From contig NZ_PDBS01000001.1 of the NCBI RefSeq assembly GCF_002572525.1, forward strand, positions 3,782,001 to 3,846,000: 64,000 bases of DNA, read 5' to 3'. The first letter of the stretch is position 1; every line of letters starts with the position of its first letter. Under the pieces are notes generated by a model. It had not been told where the DNA came from. It saw nothing but the letters and a program-made list of their open reading frames with translations, and ran no database searches. The translations under genes and the position numbers were made by a program. Of the stretch, positions 1 through 8,716 are shown piece by piece. The stretch is from Natrinema sp. CBA1119. Lineage in GTDB: Archaea > Halobacteriota > Halobacteria > Halobacteriales > Natrialbaceae.

Positions 1-570
1 GAGGACGTCGACGCCCCGTTCTCGGGAACGGTCGTTTTCGAGATTGCGGACGGATCGAACGTGCACGCCGGGGCCGACGAGATTACCGTCGAGGTGCCGG
101 ACTACGGCAGTACCGGCACCGTCCTCTCGTCGCTGACGACACGGAAAGCGGACTACCAGCGGGTGTCCGCGACCCACGAGAATCCGCGCGCCAGCGAGTG
201 TCTCAGCGAGATCGAGCCCGACGGCGGCGACGATAGAAGCAGCGACGACGGCGATACCAGCGGCGACGCGACGTTCACGATCGGTCCGCTCGAGACGAAC
301 ACGCCCATCGACTCCGGCGAGTTCCTCGAGGTGAGCGTGACGGTCGAAAACACCGGTGGGGCCGCCGGCACGCAGGAACTCGAGCTCCTCGTCGGTACCA
401 GCGCGGAACTGGTCGAACGGCGGTCGGTGTCACTCGACGCCGGCGAGCGGACGGTCCTCTCGACGGGGTACGAAACGCCCGTCATTGCGAACGATCACGA
501 GTTCCCTATTCGGATCGAATCCGACGACGATACGTCCGAGCGGTCCGTTCTCGTCTACGGGAGGGGGTGA
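1..570 (+). CDS. C-terminal part of a CARDB-domain (cell-surface type) protein, 5' truncated by window edge
   Basis: The reading frame is open from the first base, so the true start lies upstream. The visible 189 residues show a first segment rich in beta-type sequence, then a Ser/Asp/Gly-rich linker (about residues 72-92), then a module of about 90 residues with the VTVENTGG and YETPVIAND-like pattern typical of CARDB (cell adhesion related, Ig-like) domains in archaeal extracellular proteins. No C-terminal membrane anchor is seen in the final residues. The protein is strongly acidic. The role is probably extracellular, but the window shows only the tail, so the full function cannot be named. 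Confidence 0.7.
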   Translation, partial: EDVDAPFSGTVVFEIADGSNVHAGADEITVEVPDYGSTGTVLSSLTTRKADYQRVSATHENPRASECLSEIEPDGGDDRSSDDGDTSGDATFTIGPLETNTPIDSGEFLEVSVTVENTGGAAGTQELELLVGTSAELVERRSVSLDAGERTVLSTGYETPVIANDHEFPIRIESDDDTSERSVLVYGRG

Positions 571-670
571 CAGGGCGGAGGCGGAGTGAGACGCCATCCG
601 ATTGCGACGCGTTCGCTTGCAGTACGCACCGACAAAATTTGCAGGGCTGAAGCGCTGGTCGTCTCTCGAT

Positions 671-2188
671 TCAGGACCACCGGACGAGCGGCTCGTCGGT
701 CGCGGCTCGGCGGATGTAGTCGGCTTGCATTTCGTACACGGCGTCGTCAAATCGTTCGCCAGCGTCGAGATAGTCCGCGACGCGGGCCAGTTTCCATCGA
801 CTCGGAGTCGTCCGATCGGTCCAGCGTGCCTCGATCGGCCCGACGTAGTCCTCGATAGTTGCCGACGAAACTCCCTGCTCGCGGAGGCCGCGACGAGCGA
901 ACTCGAAGAGTTCGTCGTAGATTACAGTCGGATCGGTCGTTCGATCACCGTCCGCAGTAACCCACGCCATCTCGGCATCGATCCCGTCCTCGACGGCGGC
1001 GTAAAAGCTTCGTTCGGCGATGTCTCGATCGAGGCTCGAGAGCGGATGGTCGGCCGTACACAGCCCGTGGACGAGCCCCGCGACTAGGACCTGGAAGCCG
1101 ATGTTCTCCGCGATGGTCGGCTGCGTGGGAAGCGGTCGGTATTCGATGCGAACCGACCAGTGGTCTCCCCGCTCGACCGGTTGCCCGCCGATGACGGCGC
1201 GGAGCCACCGCCAGTACGTTCCCCGCTTGTGATCGAGTTCCCAGAACTGGTCCGCGAACGTCTCGCGAGCCCCGTCTTCGAGCCACTCGCGGAGAAACGG
1301 CGCACACGTCTCGTCGGCGACGAGCCGGTCGACGGTGTCGACCGTCCGCCGTATTCCGTTCGGGAAGCGAACTTTCTCCCAGCCGTGATTGACGGACTGC
1401 TCGAACACCGAAATCCGGAGTTCGTGATAGGTTTCCTCGAGCAAGCGGGGCGGATCGTCGATCTCGTACAGATCCGGCGGAAGCAGCGGCGAGTTCGTCG
1501 CGAGCGCGAGCACCGGACCGAGCGTCCGGATCGCGGTGTTGTAGTAGCGCGGAAACGCCTCGACGTCGGGAATCTGGACGTGGGGCTGGATCGAGGTCGC
1601 CAACGACTCGAAGAGGATCGACGGAAACGCACGCTCGACGCCCGGAACCGAGAGGGTGACCGCTCCGCCGGCTCGCGCCAGAATGTCGTTATCGATCGCA
1701 CAGTAACGCGGCGACCGCGTCATGTTGTCGGCGATCGTCATCCCCTCGCTCTCGCGAGCGGCCGTGAGGTAGTCGTCACTGCCATCCGGCGGCGGAGTCG
1801 TCCACATCGCATCCAGCACGATCTCGAGCCCGTCGCGGTCCGCGGCGCGTCGAACGGCTCGATAGTCACGCCGGAGCGTCGCCGCCTGCGTTTCGATTCC
1901 GTCGCCGTCGAACGAGTTCGGATCGGTGTGGAGCTCGACGTTGTGTCGGCCGAGCTCCTTCTCACAGCGGCTCTCGAACAGGGAGGACGGAACGCGAGCG
2001 AGTCGGTGTTCCTCGTCGATCACGTAGGCCTCGAGTTCGATGCCGAGCCCGAAACTGGGGTTGTCGAGTCGCCCCGCTCGAAGGGCGTCGGTGAGACGAG
2101 CGGCCTGCTCGTCGACGCGCCGGTCGAACTCGGCTCGCGTCTCCTCGCGGAGCGACCGCGTGACGAGGTCAATGAACGCCGCCATCAT
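671..2188 (-). CDS. Glutamate-cysteine ligase family (GCS2-like) protein
   Basis: 505 residues. The stretch LGIELEAYVID (about residues 48-58) has the acidic pair expected for the metal/ATP-binding first strand of the GCS2 carboxylate-amine ligase fold. Further in are family-like features such as HNVELHTDP, the basic/His segment around HVQIP, and WSVRIEYRPLPTQPT near residue 370. GCS2 enzymes join glutamate to an amine, classically cysteine to give gamma-glutamylcysteine, the main low-molecular-weight thiol of haloarchaea. The protein is longer than the roughly 360-residue YbdK/GshA type, so the substrate could differ; I would not assign gshA. It stands alone, convergent with the upstream gene and divergent from rfcL. 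ATG start; Met2 is equally possible. Confidence 0.75.
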   Translation of the reverse strand: MMAAFIDLVTRSLREETRAEFDRRVDEQAARLTDALRAGRLDNPSFGLGIELEAYVIDEEHRLARVPSSLFESRCEKELGRHNVELHTDPNSFDGDGIETQAATLRRDYRAVRRAADRDGLEIVLDAMWTTPPPDGSDDYLTAARESEGMTIADNMTRSPRYCAIDNDILARAGGAVTLSVPGVERAFPSILFESLATSIQPHVQIPDVEAFPRYYNTAIRTLGPVLALATNSPLLPPDLYEIDDPPRLLEETYHELRISVFEQSVNHGWEKVRFPNGIRRTVDTVDRLVADETCAPFLREWLEDGARETFADQFWELDHKRGTYWRWLRAVIGGQPVERGDHWSVRIEYRPLPTQPTIAENIGFQVLVAGLVHGLCTADHPLSSLDRDIAERSFYAAVEDGIDAEMAWVTADGDRTTDPTVIYDELFEFARRGLREQGVSSATIEDYVGPIEARWTDRTTPSRWKLARVADYLDAGERFDDAVYEMQADYIRRAATDEPLVRWS

Positions 2189-2357
2189 CGAAACACAGCG
2201 GGGCCAGTCGCTTAGAGGTGGGGTGCGGGACTGTCTGCTCGAGTAGTGGTTCTCGAGGGTAAACGCGGGTTATCCGCACTTCATCTCGACCTGAAAACGG
2301 TCGACGGGGAGTGACGCTCCGCAATCCCTAAACGCGACTCGCACCAACCGGTATCCA

Positions 2358-3857
2358 ATGACCGACTGGACGGAGACGTACCGCCCGACGACGCTGTCGG
2401 AGGTACGCGGCAACAACAAGGCCCGCGACAAACTCGAGGAGTGGGCCGAGAGCTGGGACGACCACCGTAAGTCGGTGATCGTTCACGGCAGCCCGGGCGT
2501 CGGGAAGACCTCCGCCGCGCACGCGCTGGCCGCCGATATGGGCTGGCCCGTCATGGAACTCAACGCCAGCGACAGCCGGGGAGCCGACGTCATCGAGAAA
2601 ATAGCCGGCGAAGCCGCCAAGAGCGGGACGCTCACCGCTGGCGAGGCGGGTCGACGGCTCGTCATCCTCGACGAGGCGGACAACTTCCACGGCAACGCCG
2701 ACTACGGCGGCTCTCGAGAAGTCACGCGCGTCGTCAAGGACGCGAACCAGCCGATCGTCCTCGTGGCCAACGAGTTCTACGACATGAGCCAGTCGTTGCG
2801 CAACGCCTGCGAGACGATCGAGTTCCGGGACGTCTCGAAGCGCTCGATTGTCCCCGTGCTACGGGACATCTGCCGGCGCGAAGGCGTCGAGTTCGAGGAG
2901 GAGGCCCTCGAGAAGATCGCCGAATCGACGAGCGGCGACCTTCGCTCGGCGGTCAACGACTTGCAGGCGGTCGCCGAGGAGGCCGAGCGACTGACCGTCG
3001 ACGACGTGGTGACAAGCGAGCGAGACACCACCGAGGGCATCTTCGACTTCCTCGACGAACTCATCAAGGAAAAAGACGCGGAGGGAGCGCTGCGAGCCTC
3101 TTACGATGTTGACGAGACGCCCGACGAACTGCTCAACTGGATCGAGGACAACGTTCCGAAGGACTACGAGGGTGCGGAACTGGCCGACGCCTACGGATAC
3201 CTCACGAACGCCGACCGGTGGCTCGGTCGGGTGCGCGCGACGCAGGACTACTCCTACTGGCGCTACGCGACCGACAACATGACCGCGGGCGTCGCCGCCT
3301 CGAGGCGCGGCGACAAAGGCGGGTGGACCCGATACGGCCCGCCGAGCTACTGGTCGAAACTCGGTCGAACCAAAGGAACGCGAAACACCCGCGATTCGAT
3401 CGCCGAACGCATCGCCGAACGGGAGGGCGCGAGCGTCGCGACGGTCCGCCGGGAAGTCCTTCCCTTCCTCTCGGCGATGACCCACCACTGCAAGAACCGC
3501 GATCTGACCGTTCGGATGGCGGCGGCCTACGATCTCGACGAGTCGGAGGTCTCGTTCGTTACCGGCAGCGGGAAGGACACCAACAAGGTCCAATCGATCG
3601 TGGAGGACGCCGCGGAGCTAAAAGCTGACGCCGCGGTCGAACACTCGGGTAACGCCTTCTTCGAGGCCGAGCGCTCGAGCGACGGGAGTACTGCGGCCAC
3701 TGCCGACACCGAGGCCGACGGCGACGAGTCGAACGAGCAACGGGCGCTCGCAGCGACGGAGTCGGACGACGGAACCGACACCGAGTCGGCATCGGATCCC
3801 GCGTCAGCGGACGACGAACCGGACGACGATCAGTCGGGATTGAATGATTTCTTCTGA
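2358..3857 (+). CDS. rfcL: Replication factor C large subunit (clamp loader)
   Basis: 499 residues. An AAA+ ATPase that, with the small RFC subunit, loads the PCNA sliding clamp on primed DNA. Walker A GSPGVGKT is at residues 44-51 and Walker B LVILDEADN at about 101-109. The lid domain follows, then a C-terminal collar domain and a long Asp/Glu/Ser/Thr-rich tail (about 435-490). The last eight residues, QSGLNDFF (492-499), are a textbook PCNA-interacting (PIP) box, which supports the large-subunit call. A TATA-like CCCTAAACG about 27 bp before the ATG indicates a leaderless transcript. Length and order match archaeal RfcL. No anomalies. Confidence 0.97.
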   Translation: MTDWTETYRPTTLSEVRGNNKARDKLEEWAESWDDHRKSVIVHGSPGVGKTSAAHALAADMGWPVMELNASDSRGADVIEKIAGEAAKSGTLTAGEAGRRLVILDEADNFHGNADYGGSREVTRVVKDANQPIVLVANEFYDMSQSLRNACETIEFRDVSKRSIVPVLRDICRREGVEFEEEALEKIAESTSGDLRSAVNDLQAVAEEAERLTVDDVVTSERDTTEGIFDFLDELIKEKDAEGALRASYDVDETPDELLNWIEDNVPKDYEGAELADAYGYLTNADRWLGRVRATQDYSYWRYATDNMTAGVAASRRGDKGGWTRYGPPSYWSKLGRTKGTRNTRDSIAERIAEREGASVATVRREVLPFLSAMTHHCKNRDLTVRMAAAYDLDESEVSFVTGSGKDTNKVQSIVEDAAELKADAAVEHSGNAFFEAERSSDGSTAATADTEADGDESNEQRALAATESDDGTDTESASDPASADDEPDDDQSGLNDFF

Positions 3858-4043
3858 CCGGGGCTCGTCTCTCGACGCTCGTCGGCAACGCTGGTTCTGA
3901 CGGGCGGAAGTCGTACTGTGGCACGGAAGACAGCACGACGGATGCTCATGAATCGGTTTTATTCGCCGCGAATATATCTATACATAAATTGATCGACACT
4001 ATTACAGTGGTGAACGACGAGAGTTCCTCATGGTGACCCACGA

Positions 4044-4241
4044 GTGACAAAACCACACAGCTGCCCGCTCTGTGCGGAAACGTACGACGACAAAACCGGT
4101 CTCCAGGTCCAACTCGAGGTGGAGCACCGGAAATCCGAAGTGGTCTCCCACTTGGTCGAACTCGACGGGGCGAGCACCGATATTTCGTCCGACTACGAGT
4201 CAACGACGGTCAACGAGGAGCGACCGGCACCGTCGCCCTGA
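4044..4241 (+). CDS. Small C2H2-like zinc-finger protein
   Basis: 65 residues from a GTG start. The N-terminal part reads CPLC-x12-Q-x4-H, so the classical C2H2 spacing is present but the first histidine position holds glutamine. A second His eight residues or so further on (SHLVEL) could supply the fourth ligand. The rest is an acidic, Ser/Thr-rich tail. Haloarchaea encode many tiny zinc-finger proteins, mostly uncharacterised and probably nucleic-acid or protein binding. The region upstream (3950-4010) is AT rich and can hold the promoter. It converges on bioD. The start is not certain. Confidence 0.65.
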   Translation: MTKPHSCPLCAETYDDKTGLQVQLEVEHRKSEVVSHLVELDGASTDISSDYESTTVNEERPAPSP

Positions 4242-4254
4242 CCGCACGGTTCGA

Positions 4255-4962
4255 TCAGCAGTCTTCTATCGGCAGCCGATTGCGGAACGCCGGTGACAGT
4301 GCATCGCCGACGCCGGCAGCGAGGATCCCTGGTTCGCTATCGCCGTCGCTCGCATCCGCGTCGAGCGACGGGACCGTCTCCACCGGATAGTCGGTCATCC
4401 GCTCGAGTTCGGCGGGATTCGTCCGCTCCGCCATCGTCTCGCCGCCGTATTCGTTGACGATAACACCGCAGACGTCGATTCCGCGGGCCTCGAGGGCGTC
4501 GATCGAGAGCGCGGTATGATTCAGTGTCCCAAGCCCCGAGCGCGTGACGACGACCGCCGCGGCCTCGAGGTCGGCGACCAGATCGATCACTTCCCGATCA
4601 CCGGCCAGCGGAACCCGCAGGCCGCCGATTCCTTCGACGATCGGGACCGGCGTTTCCTCGATCTCGCGCTCGCACGCCGCCCGAATCGTCTCGTACTCGA
4701 GTTCCTCGTCGGCGACGTCGGCGGCGACTCTGGGCGCCAGTGCCGGCTCGAGATAGCGGGGGCATGTCGCGGCTTCGGAATCCCCACAGGCCGCGGCGAC
4801 GAACCCCGCGTCGTCGTCCGGCGGGTGGCCGGTCTGGGCGGGTTTGATGGCCCGCGCATCGTGTCCCGCCGCACGGAGCAGGCGTGTGAGTCCGGCCGTA
4901 ATAACCGTCTTCCCGACCCCCGTCCCGGTTCCGACGACAGCGATCGGCTTCGTCGCGGTCAC
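4255..4962 (-). CDS. bioD: Dethiobiotin synthase
   Basis: 235 residues. ATP-dependent carboxylation of 7,8-diaminopelargonate to dethiobiotin, the third step of the late biotin pathway. The P-loop GTGTGVGKT sits at residues 11-19, followed by IKPAQTG (substrate/Mg region) and VEGIGGLRVPL (the VEGxGG motif of BioD). Residues around VNEYGG correspond to the nucleotide-specificity loop. The start codon overlaps the stop of bioF by four bases (ATGA), so the two are translationally coupled. It is the last gene of the minus-strand bio operon. Confidence 0.96.
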   Translation of the reverse strand: MTATKPIAVVGTGTGVGKTVITAGLTRLLRAAGHDARAIKPAQTGHPPDDDAGFVAAACGDSEAATCPRYLEPALAPRVAADVADEELEYETIRAACEREIEETPVPIVEGIGGLRVPLAGDREVIDLVADLEAAAVVVTRSGLGTLNHTALSIDALEARGIDVCGVIVNEYGGETMAERTNPAELERMTDYPVETVPSLDADASDGDSEPGILAAGVGDALSPAFRNRLPIEDC

Positions 4963-6182
4963 AGCAGCCCCACCTCCTCGCCCGCCGCGCGGAACGCCTC
5001 GAGGCAGTCGATGATATCGTCACGGTCGTGGGTCGCCATCGGAGCAACGCGGATACGACTGGTCCCTTCCGGAACCGTGGGTGGGCGGATCGCCGGCGCG
5101 ACGACGTCACGTTCGCGAATTCCCTCGGCGAGGGCCATCGCGTCCGCGCGGTCGCCGACGACCACCGGGAGGATCTGGGAGTCACCCCGGACCGCGAACC
5201 CCATCGACTCAAGGCCGTCGCGAAGGTGGGCGACGTTCTCCCAGAGCCGCTCGCGTGCGTCGCCGTGTCGAGCGACGTGCAGCGCCTCGCTCGCGGCCGC
5301 GGCGGCCGGCGGCGTGAGACCGGTCGAGAAAACGAACGAGCGCGCGTCGTTGCACAGACACTCGATCAGTTCCTCGCTCCCGGCGACGTACCCGCCCTGG
5401 CTGGCCAACGCCTTGGAGAGCGTCCCCATCTGGATCTGGACCCGGTCCTCGAGCCCTTCGGCCTGCACGACGCCACCGCCGTGTGCGTACAGCCCGGTCG
5501 CGTGGGCCTCGTCGACCATCACCCACGCGCCGACCGCCTCGGCAGCGTCACAGATCGCCCGTAGCGGCGCGACGGTGCCGTCCATGCTGAACACCGAATC
5601 GGTGACGATCAGCCACGACTCGTCCGCCGGTTTGCGGCCGTCACGGCTCGCTCGATCGGCTCGCTCCTCGAGCATCGATCGCAGGCTCCCAGCGTCGCAG
5701 TGGTCGTAAACGACTGTCTCGGCGTCCGCGAGCCGACAGGCGTCGATGATACTTGCATGGTTTAACTCGTCCGAAAAGACGACATCCGGCTCGAGCGCGG
5801 TGATCGTCCCGACGTTCGCGGCGTAGCCCGAGGAAAAGGCGAGCGCGCGGTCGGTGCGCTTGGTCTCGGCGAGCAACCGCTCGAGATCGCGATGGACCAT
5901 CGTGTCGCCGGTGACAAGCCGGCTCGCGCCGGCACCCGTGCCGACGGTCGCGGCGGCCTGCCGGGCCGCGTCCTGGACGCGCTGGTCGTCGGTCAGCCCG
6001 AGGTAGTTGTTGGAGGCGAAGACCAGCGCCTCACCCGCCTCGAGCACGGGCAACTCGTCGCCCGACGGTTGGGCGAAATAGCCTCGCTCGGCGACCCGAT
6101 CGACGGGCGAGAGGGCGCGTTTCAAATCGTTTGTTTCGAGCGTCTCGAGTCGGTCCTCGAGGTCGAACCCGCGGTCGGCCAT
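4959..6182 (-). CDS. bioF: 8-amino-7-oxononanoate synthase
   Basis: 407 residues from the ATG at 6182; a GTG eight codons upstream is the alternative, but homology normally begins near MADRGFDLE. A PLP-dependent alpha-oxoamine synthase that condenses pimeloyl-thioester with alanine. Features: FASNNYLGL near the N terminus, TGAGASRLVTG, the HASIIDACR segment, VDEAHATG (Asp/His that hold PLP), and the Schiff-base lysine in GTLSKALASQGG (about K257). Alpha-oxoamine synthases also include glycine C-acetyltransferase, but position between bioU and bioD makes BioF by far the better call. A 128-bp gap separates it from bioU; it overlaps bioD. Confidence 0.94.
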   Translation of the reverse strand: MADRGFDLEDRLETLETNDLKRALSPVDRVAERGYFAQPSGDELPVLEAGEALVFASNNYLGLTDDQRVQDAARQAAATVGTGAGASRLVTGDTMVHRDLERLLAETKRTDRALAFSSGYAANVGTITALEPDVVFSDELNHASIIDACRLADAETVVYDHCDAGSLRSMLEERADRASRDGRKPADESWLIVTDSVFSMDGTVAPLRAICDAAEAVGAWVMVDEAHATGLYAHGGGVVQAEGLEDRVQIQMGTLSKALASQGGYVAGSEELIECLCNDARSFVFSTGLTPPAAAAASEALHVARHGDARERLWENVAHLRDGLESMGFAVRGDSQILPVVVGDRADAMALAEGIRERDVVAPAIRPPTVPEGTSRIRVAPMATHDRDDIIDCLEAFRAAGEEVGLL

Positions 6183-6334
6183 TCGGCTAAACGAACTCAG
6201 CGCCACGGTTTGACTCTCACGGTTCCGATCGGTCGGTGAATTCGGCCGAGACGGTCCTCGAGACGGCCGATACGTGACGGGCTCCGGATCATCATGACTC
6301 GTATCCCATGAAAAGACGATTCACTCGCTATCGA

Positions 6335-7420
6335 TCAGAACCCCGGCATCAGTTCGGCGGGACCGAGGACGCCGTACTCGCCCGCACGGTTCCGTCGCAC
6401 GCCGGCTTTCAGGTAGCCAAGCGCGGGTCCGTTAACGTTCGCCTCCATGCTCGTCTCGTCGCCGAGCTGGAAGGTGTTGGTTGCCGTCTCGCCGTCGAAG
6501 GTCGTCCCGGTCACGCGAACCGTCGTCGTCGTCGGCTTCTCGTCGTTTCGCGCGTCGAGGATCCCGCCAACGGTGACGTCCGCGGCGTCGCAGACGCCGG
6601 CGCGCTCGAGCAACACGTCGTCGGCGTGTTCCATGTCTTCGAACTCGATGACGCCGTCGTGGTCGTCGATGATCGCCTCGATCTCCTCGTCGGAGAGGGT
6701 CCGGGCGGTCTCGATATCGTACTCGGGAAGGTGGGCGATGTCCTCGCGGACGGTGCCGCGGTTATCCTCGTAGCCCGATTTGAGGCCGACGCCCCAGTGG
6801 ATGTCGACATCAGTGACCTCGACGAACGACTGGGCGGCGAGTGCGGCCGCGCTGGTCAAGAGGCCGGGCGTCGCGCCGGCGCCACAGATGAACGTGATGC
6901 CGGCCTCGGCGAACTCATCGCTGCGGTCGTCGAGCATGTCGATCACGCGGGAACGCTTGAGCACGTCGATCATAACCCCGGAGTAGCCGCCCTCGGCGAA
7001 GCGGTCGGCCGTCCGCGGGATGAAGTCGTGTTCGTAGTTCGGCAGCGCGAGCAGGACGGCGTCGATCCGGTCACCGTGATCGATACTCTCCTGAATCGGA
7101 TCCTCGCTGGGTCGGGCCTGGCTCGAGGCGACGACGCCCTTGTCCTCGCCGTGTTGTTTGACGCCGCCTTCGGCAGTAGCTGCGCCACCGTCGGTTGCGA
7201 CTTCGTTGTCAATATTGCCCTCCGTCGCCGCCAGCAGTTCGTCAACGTCGAGGCCGTCGAAGTCGAACGCGACGCCGTGGCGATCACACGCCGCAACGGG
7301 CGTCAGCGCGTCCTTGTGCTGGCTCACTTCGAGTGCTCGTCGGCCGATACCACCGGTTCCGAGTACCGCAAACGTGATGTCGTCCATAGGTTTGATCTTG
7401 AATCGTGTGTCGTCAGTCAT
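6335..7420 (-). CDS. bioU: BioU-like (S)-8-amino-7-oxononanoate-to-DAPA converting oxidoreductase (replaces BioA)
   Basis: 361 residues. The N-terminal Rossmann motif LGTGGIGRRAL (about 19-30) marks an NAD(P)-binding saccharopine-dehydrogenase-like protein. BioU, described in cyanobacteria, converts the BioF product to diaminopelargonate by donating the epsilon-amino group of one of its own lysines (Lys124 in the Synechocystis enzyme), then acting as a single-turnover enzyme. The candidate lysine here is K155 in DVLKRSRV; relative to a plain Rossmann start this protein has about 12 extra N-terminal residues and an acidic insertion at about 75-105, which roughly accounts for the shift from 124. 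It lies between bioB and bioF, overlaps bioB by eight bases, and no BioA aminotransferase is present in the cluster. Assignment rests on remembered family likeness plus context. Confidence 0.8.
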   Translation of the reverse strand: MTDDTRFKIKPMDDITFAVLGTGGIGRRALEVSQHKDALTPVAACDRHGVAFDFDGLDVDELLAATEGNIDNEVATDGGAATAEGGVKQHGEDKGVVASSQARPSEDPIQESIDHGDRIDAVLLALPNYEHDFIPRTADRFAEGGYSGVMIDVLKRSRVIDMLDDRSDEFAEAGITFICGAGATPGLLTSAAALAAQSFVEVTDVDIHWGVGLKSGYEDNRGTVREDIAHLPEYDIETARTLSDEEIEAIIDDHDGVIEFEDMEHADDVLLERAGVCDAADVTVGGILDARNDEKPTTTTVRVTGTTFDGETATNTFQLGDETSMEANVNGPALGYLKAGVRRNRAGEYGVLGPAELMPGF

Positions 7421-8516
7421 CGCTCGGTTCTGTGCCTGGACTCGCCGTTTCAGTCGACGATTCGGCGGCCCCGCTGTGGCGTGCCTTTACCTCCTCTGGG
7501 TCGAAATCGTTCGTGTCCCGGTTAGGCTCGAGCCCCGCGCGCTCGATAATTTCGATGTCGTCGCCGGGCGATTGGCCCTCGGTCGTGAGGTAGTCGCCCG
7601 TGAGGATGCCGTCGGCGCCGGCCTCGAGAGGCAGGTGCTGTTCGTCCGGCTCGAGATTTACCTCGCGGCCGCCGGTCAGGCGAACCCGCGAGCGGGGGTG
7701 GAGCAGCTTGTACACCGCGACCGTCTCGACGATCTCCGACGTGCTGATGTCGACACCCTGTTCGGCCAGCGGCGTTCCCGCAACGGGGTTGAGAACGTTC
7801 ACCGGGAGCGAGGAGACGCCGATGTCCTGCAGGGCGATAGCCGCTTCGACCCTGTCGGTCGGCGTCTCGCCCATGCCGAGGATGACGCCGGCACAGAGGT
7901 CCATTCCGGCCGCCTTGGCGACCTCGAGGGTCTTCACGCGGTCCTCGAAGCTGTGGGAGCCGACGATTTCGGGGAAGTAGTTCGGGGAGGTCTCGATGTT
8001 GTGATTGTAGTGATTGATTCCCTCCGCGGCGAGGATTGCGGCCTCCTCCTCGGTCAGGATACCGAGGGAGGCGTCGACCTCGAGGTCGCACTCGTCGCGG
8101 ACGAGTCGGATCGACTCGAGGACCTCCGCCCACTCTTCGGGGCGGTGTTCCTTCGAGACGCCCTTCTCGGCGACCACGATCCCGAAGCGCTGGGCACCGT
8201 CGCGTTCGGCTCGTTTGGCCGCCTCGAGGATCTTCTCGGGGCCGAGGAAGCCGTAGGTGTCGATGCCGGTGTCGAAGTGGACCGACTGCGCACAGAAGCC
8301 GCAATCCTCGGCGCAGTTGCCCGCCTTCGCGTTGACGATCGAGCAGGCGTCGACCGTGCCGTCGCCGAAGTGATCGCGCACGGCCGCGCCGGCCTCCGCG
8401 AGCGCCTCGACCGGCTGGGCGATCAGCGCAAGCCCGTCGGTCCGGTCGAGGCGCTCGCCGGCAAGCACCCGCTCGAGTGCGTCGTCGACCGTCTCGTTTC
8501 CAGTCTCGTAAACCAC
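7413..8516 (-). CDS. bioB: Biotin synthase (radical SAM)
   Basis: 367 residues from GTG. Inserts sulfur into dethiobiotin, the last step of biotin synthesis. The radical-SAM cluster motif C-x3-C-x2-C is C68, C72 and C75 (NCAEDCGFC). YNHNIETS, ETPTDRV, and the conserved RLTGGREVN segment that holds the Arg ligand of the auxiliary 2Fe-2S cluster are all visible. The last 30 or so residues are a Ser/Glu-rich haloarchaeal tail. First gene of the bio operon; its tail overlaps the bioU start. A TATA element (rc ATTATA, 8541-8546) lies 27 bp upstream of the GTG, giving an essentially leaderless start. Confidence 0.97.
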   Translation of the reverse strand: MVYETGNETVDDALERVLAGERLDRTDGLALIAQPVEALAEAGAAVRDHFGDGTVDACSIVNAKAGNCAEDCGFCAQSVHFDTGIDTYGFLGPEKILEAAKRAERDGAQRFGIVVAEKGVSKEHRPEEWAEVLESIRLVRDECDLEVDASLGILTEEEAAILAAEGINHYNHNIETSPNYFPEIVGSHSFEDRVKTLEVAKAAGMDLCAGVILGMGETPTDRVEAAIALQDIGVSSLPVNVLNPVAGTPLAEQGVDISTSEIVETVAVYKLLHPRSRVRLTGGREVNLEPDEQHLPLEAGADGILTGDYLTTEGQSPGDDIEIIERAGLEPNRDTNDFDPEEVKARHSGAAESSTETASPGTEPSDD

Positions 8517-8540
8517 AACTCTAGACGCGGTTGACGGGAT

Positions 8541-8546
8541 TATAAT
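8541..8546 (-). promoter_or_regulatory. TATA box of the bio operon
   Basis: ATTATA on the minus strand, centred about 27 bp before the bioB GTG, the standard archaeal spacing for a leaderless transcript. Confidence 0.6.
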
Positions 8547-8642
8547 GGTTTTGGATAGTCGTGGCTGTTGTCGGGTACTCCTCGATCGGTTAGCTTCGGG
8601 TGAATCCGGCGCATCGCCGAGTGGGGTTTACGGCCGAAACTG

Positions 8643-8655
8643 TTGTTTTGAACAA
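8643..8655. promoter_or_regulatory. Short inverted repeat between bioB and the dehalogenase gene (possible operator)
   Basis: TTGTT-ttg-AACAA, a perfect 5-bp inverted repeat in the 200-bp divergent promoter region. It lies between the two presumed TATA boxes (bioB near 8543 and the rightward gene near 8690). A regulatory role is a guess from position and symmetry only. Confidence 0.3.
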
Positions 8656-8716
8656 TGCTTACAGCGTTCACATCGGTTCCCCAACCTTTGAATAGTGGTA
8701 TGTAATATCACAGCGT

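Noticed and set aside
1160-2215. 351-codon plus-strand frame opposite the GCS2-like gene
   Set aside because: Arg-rich antisense composition without any family motif.
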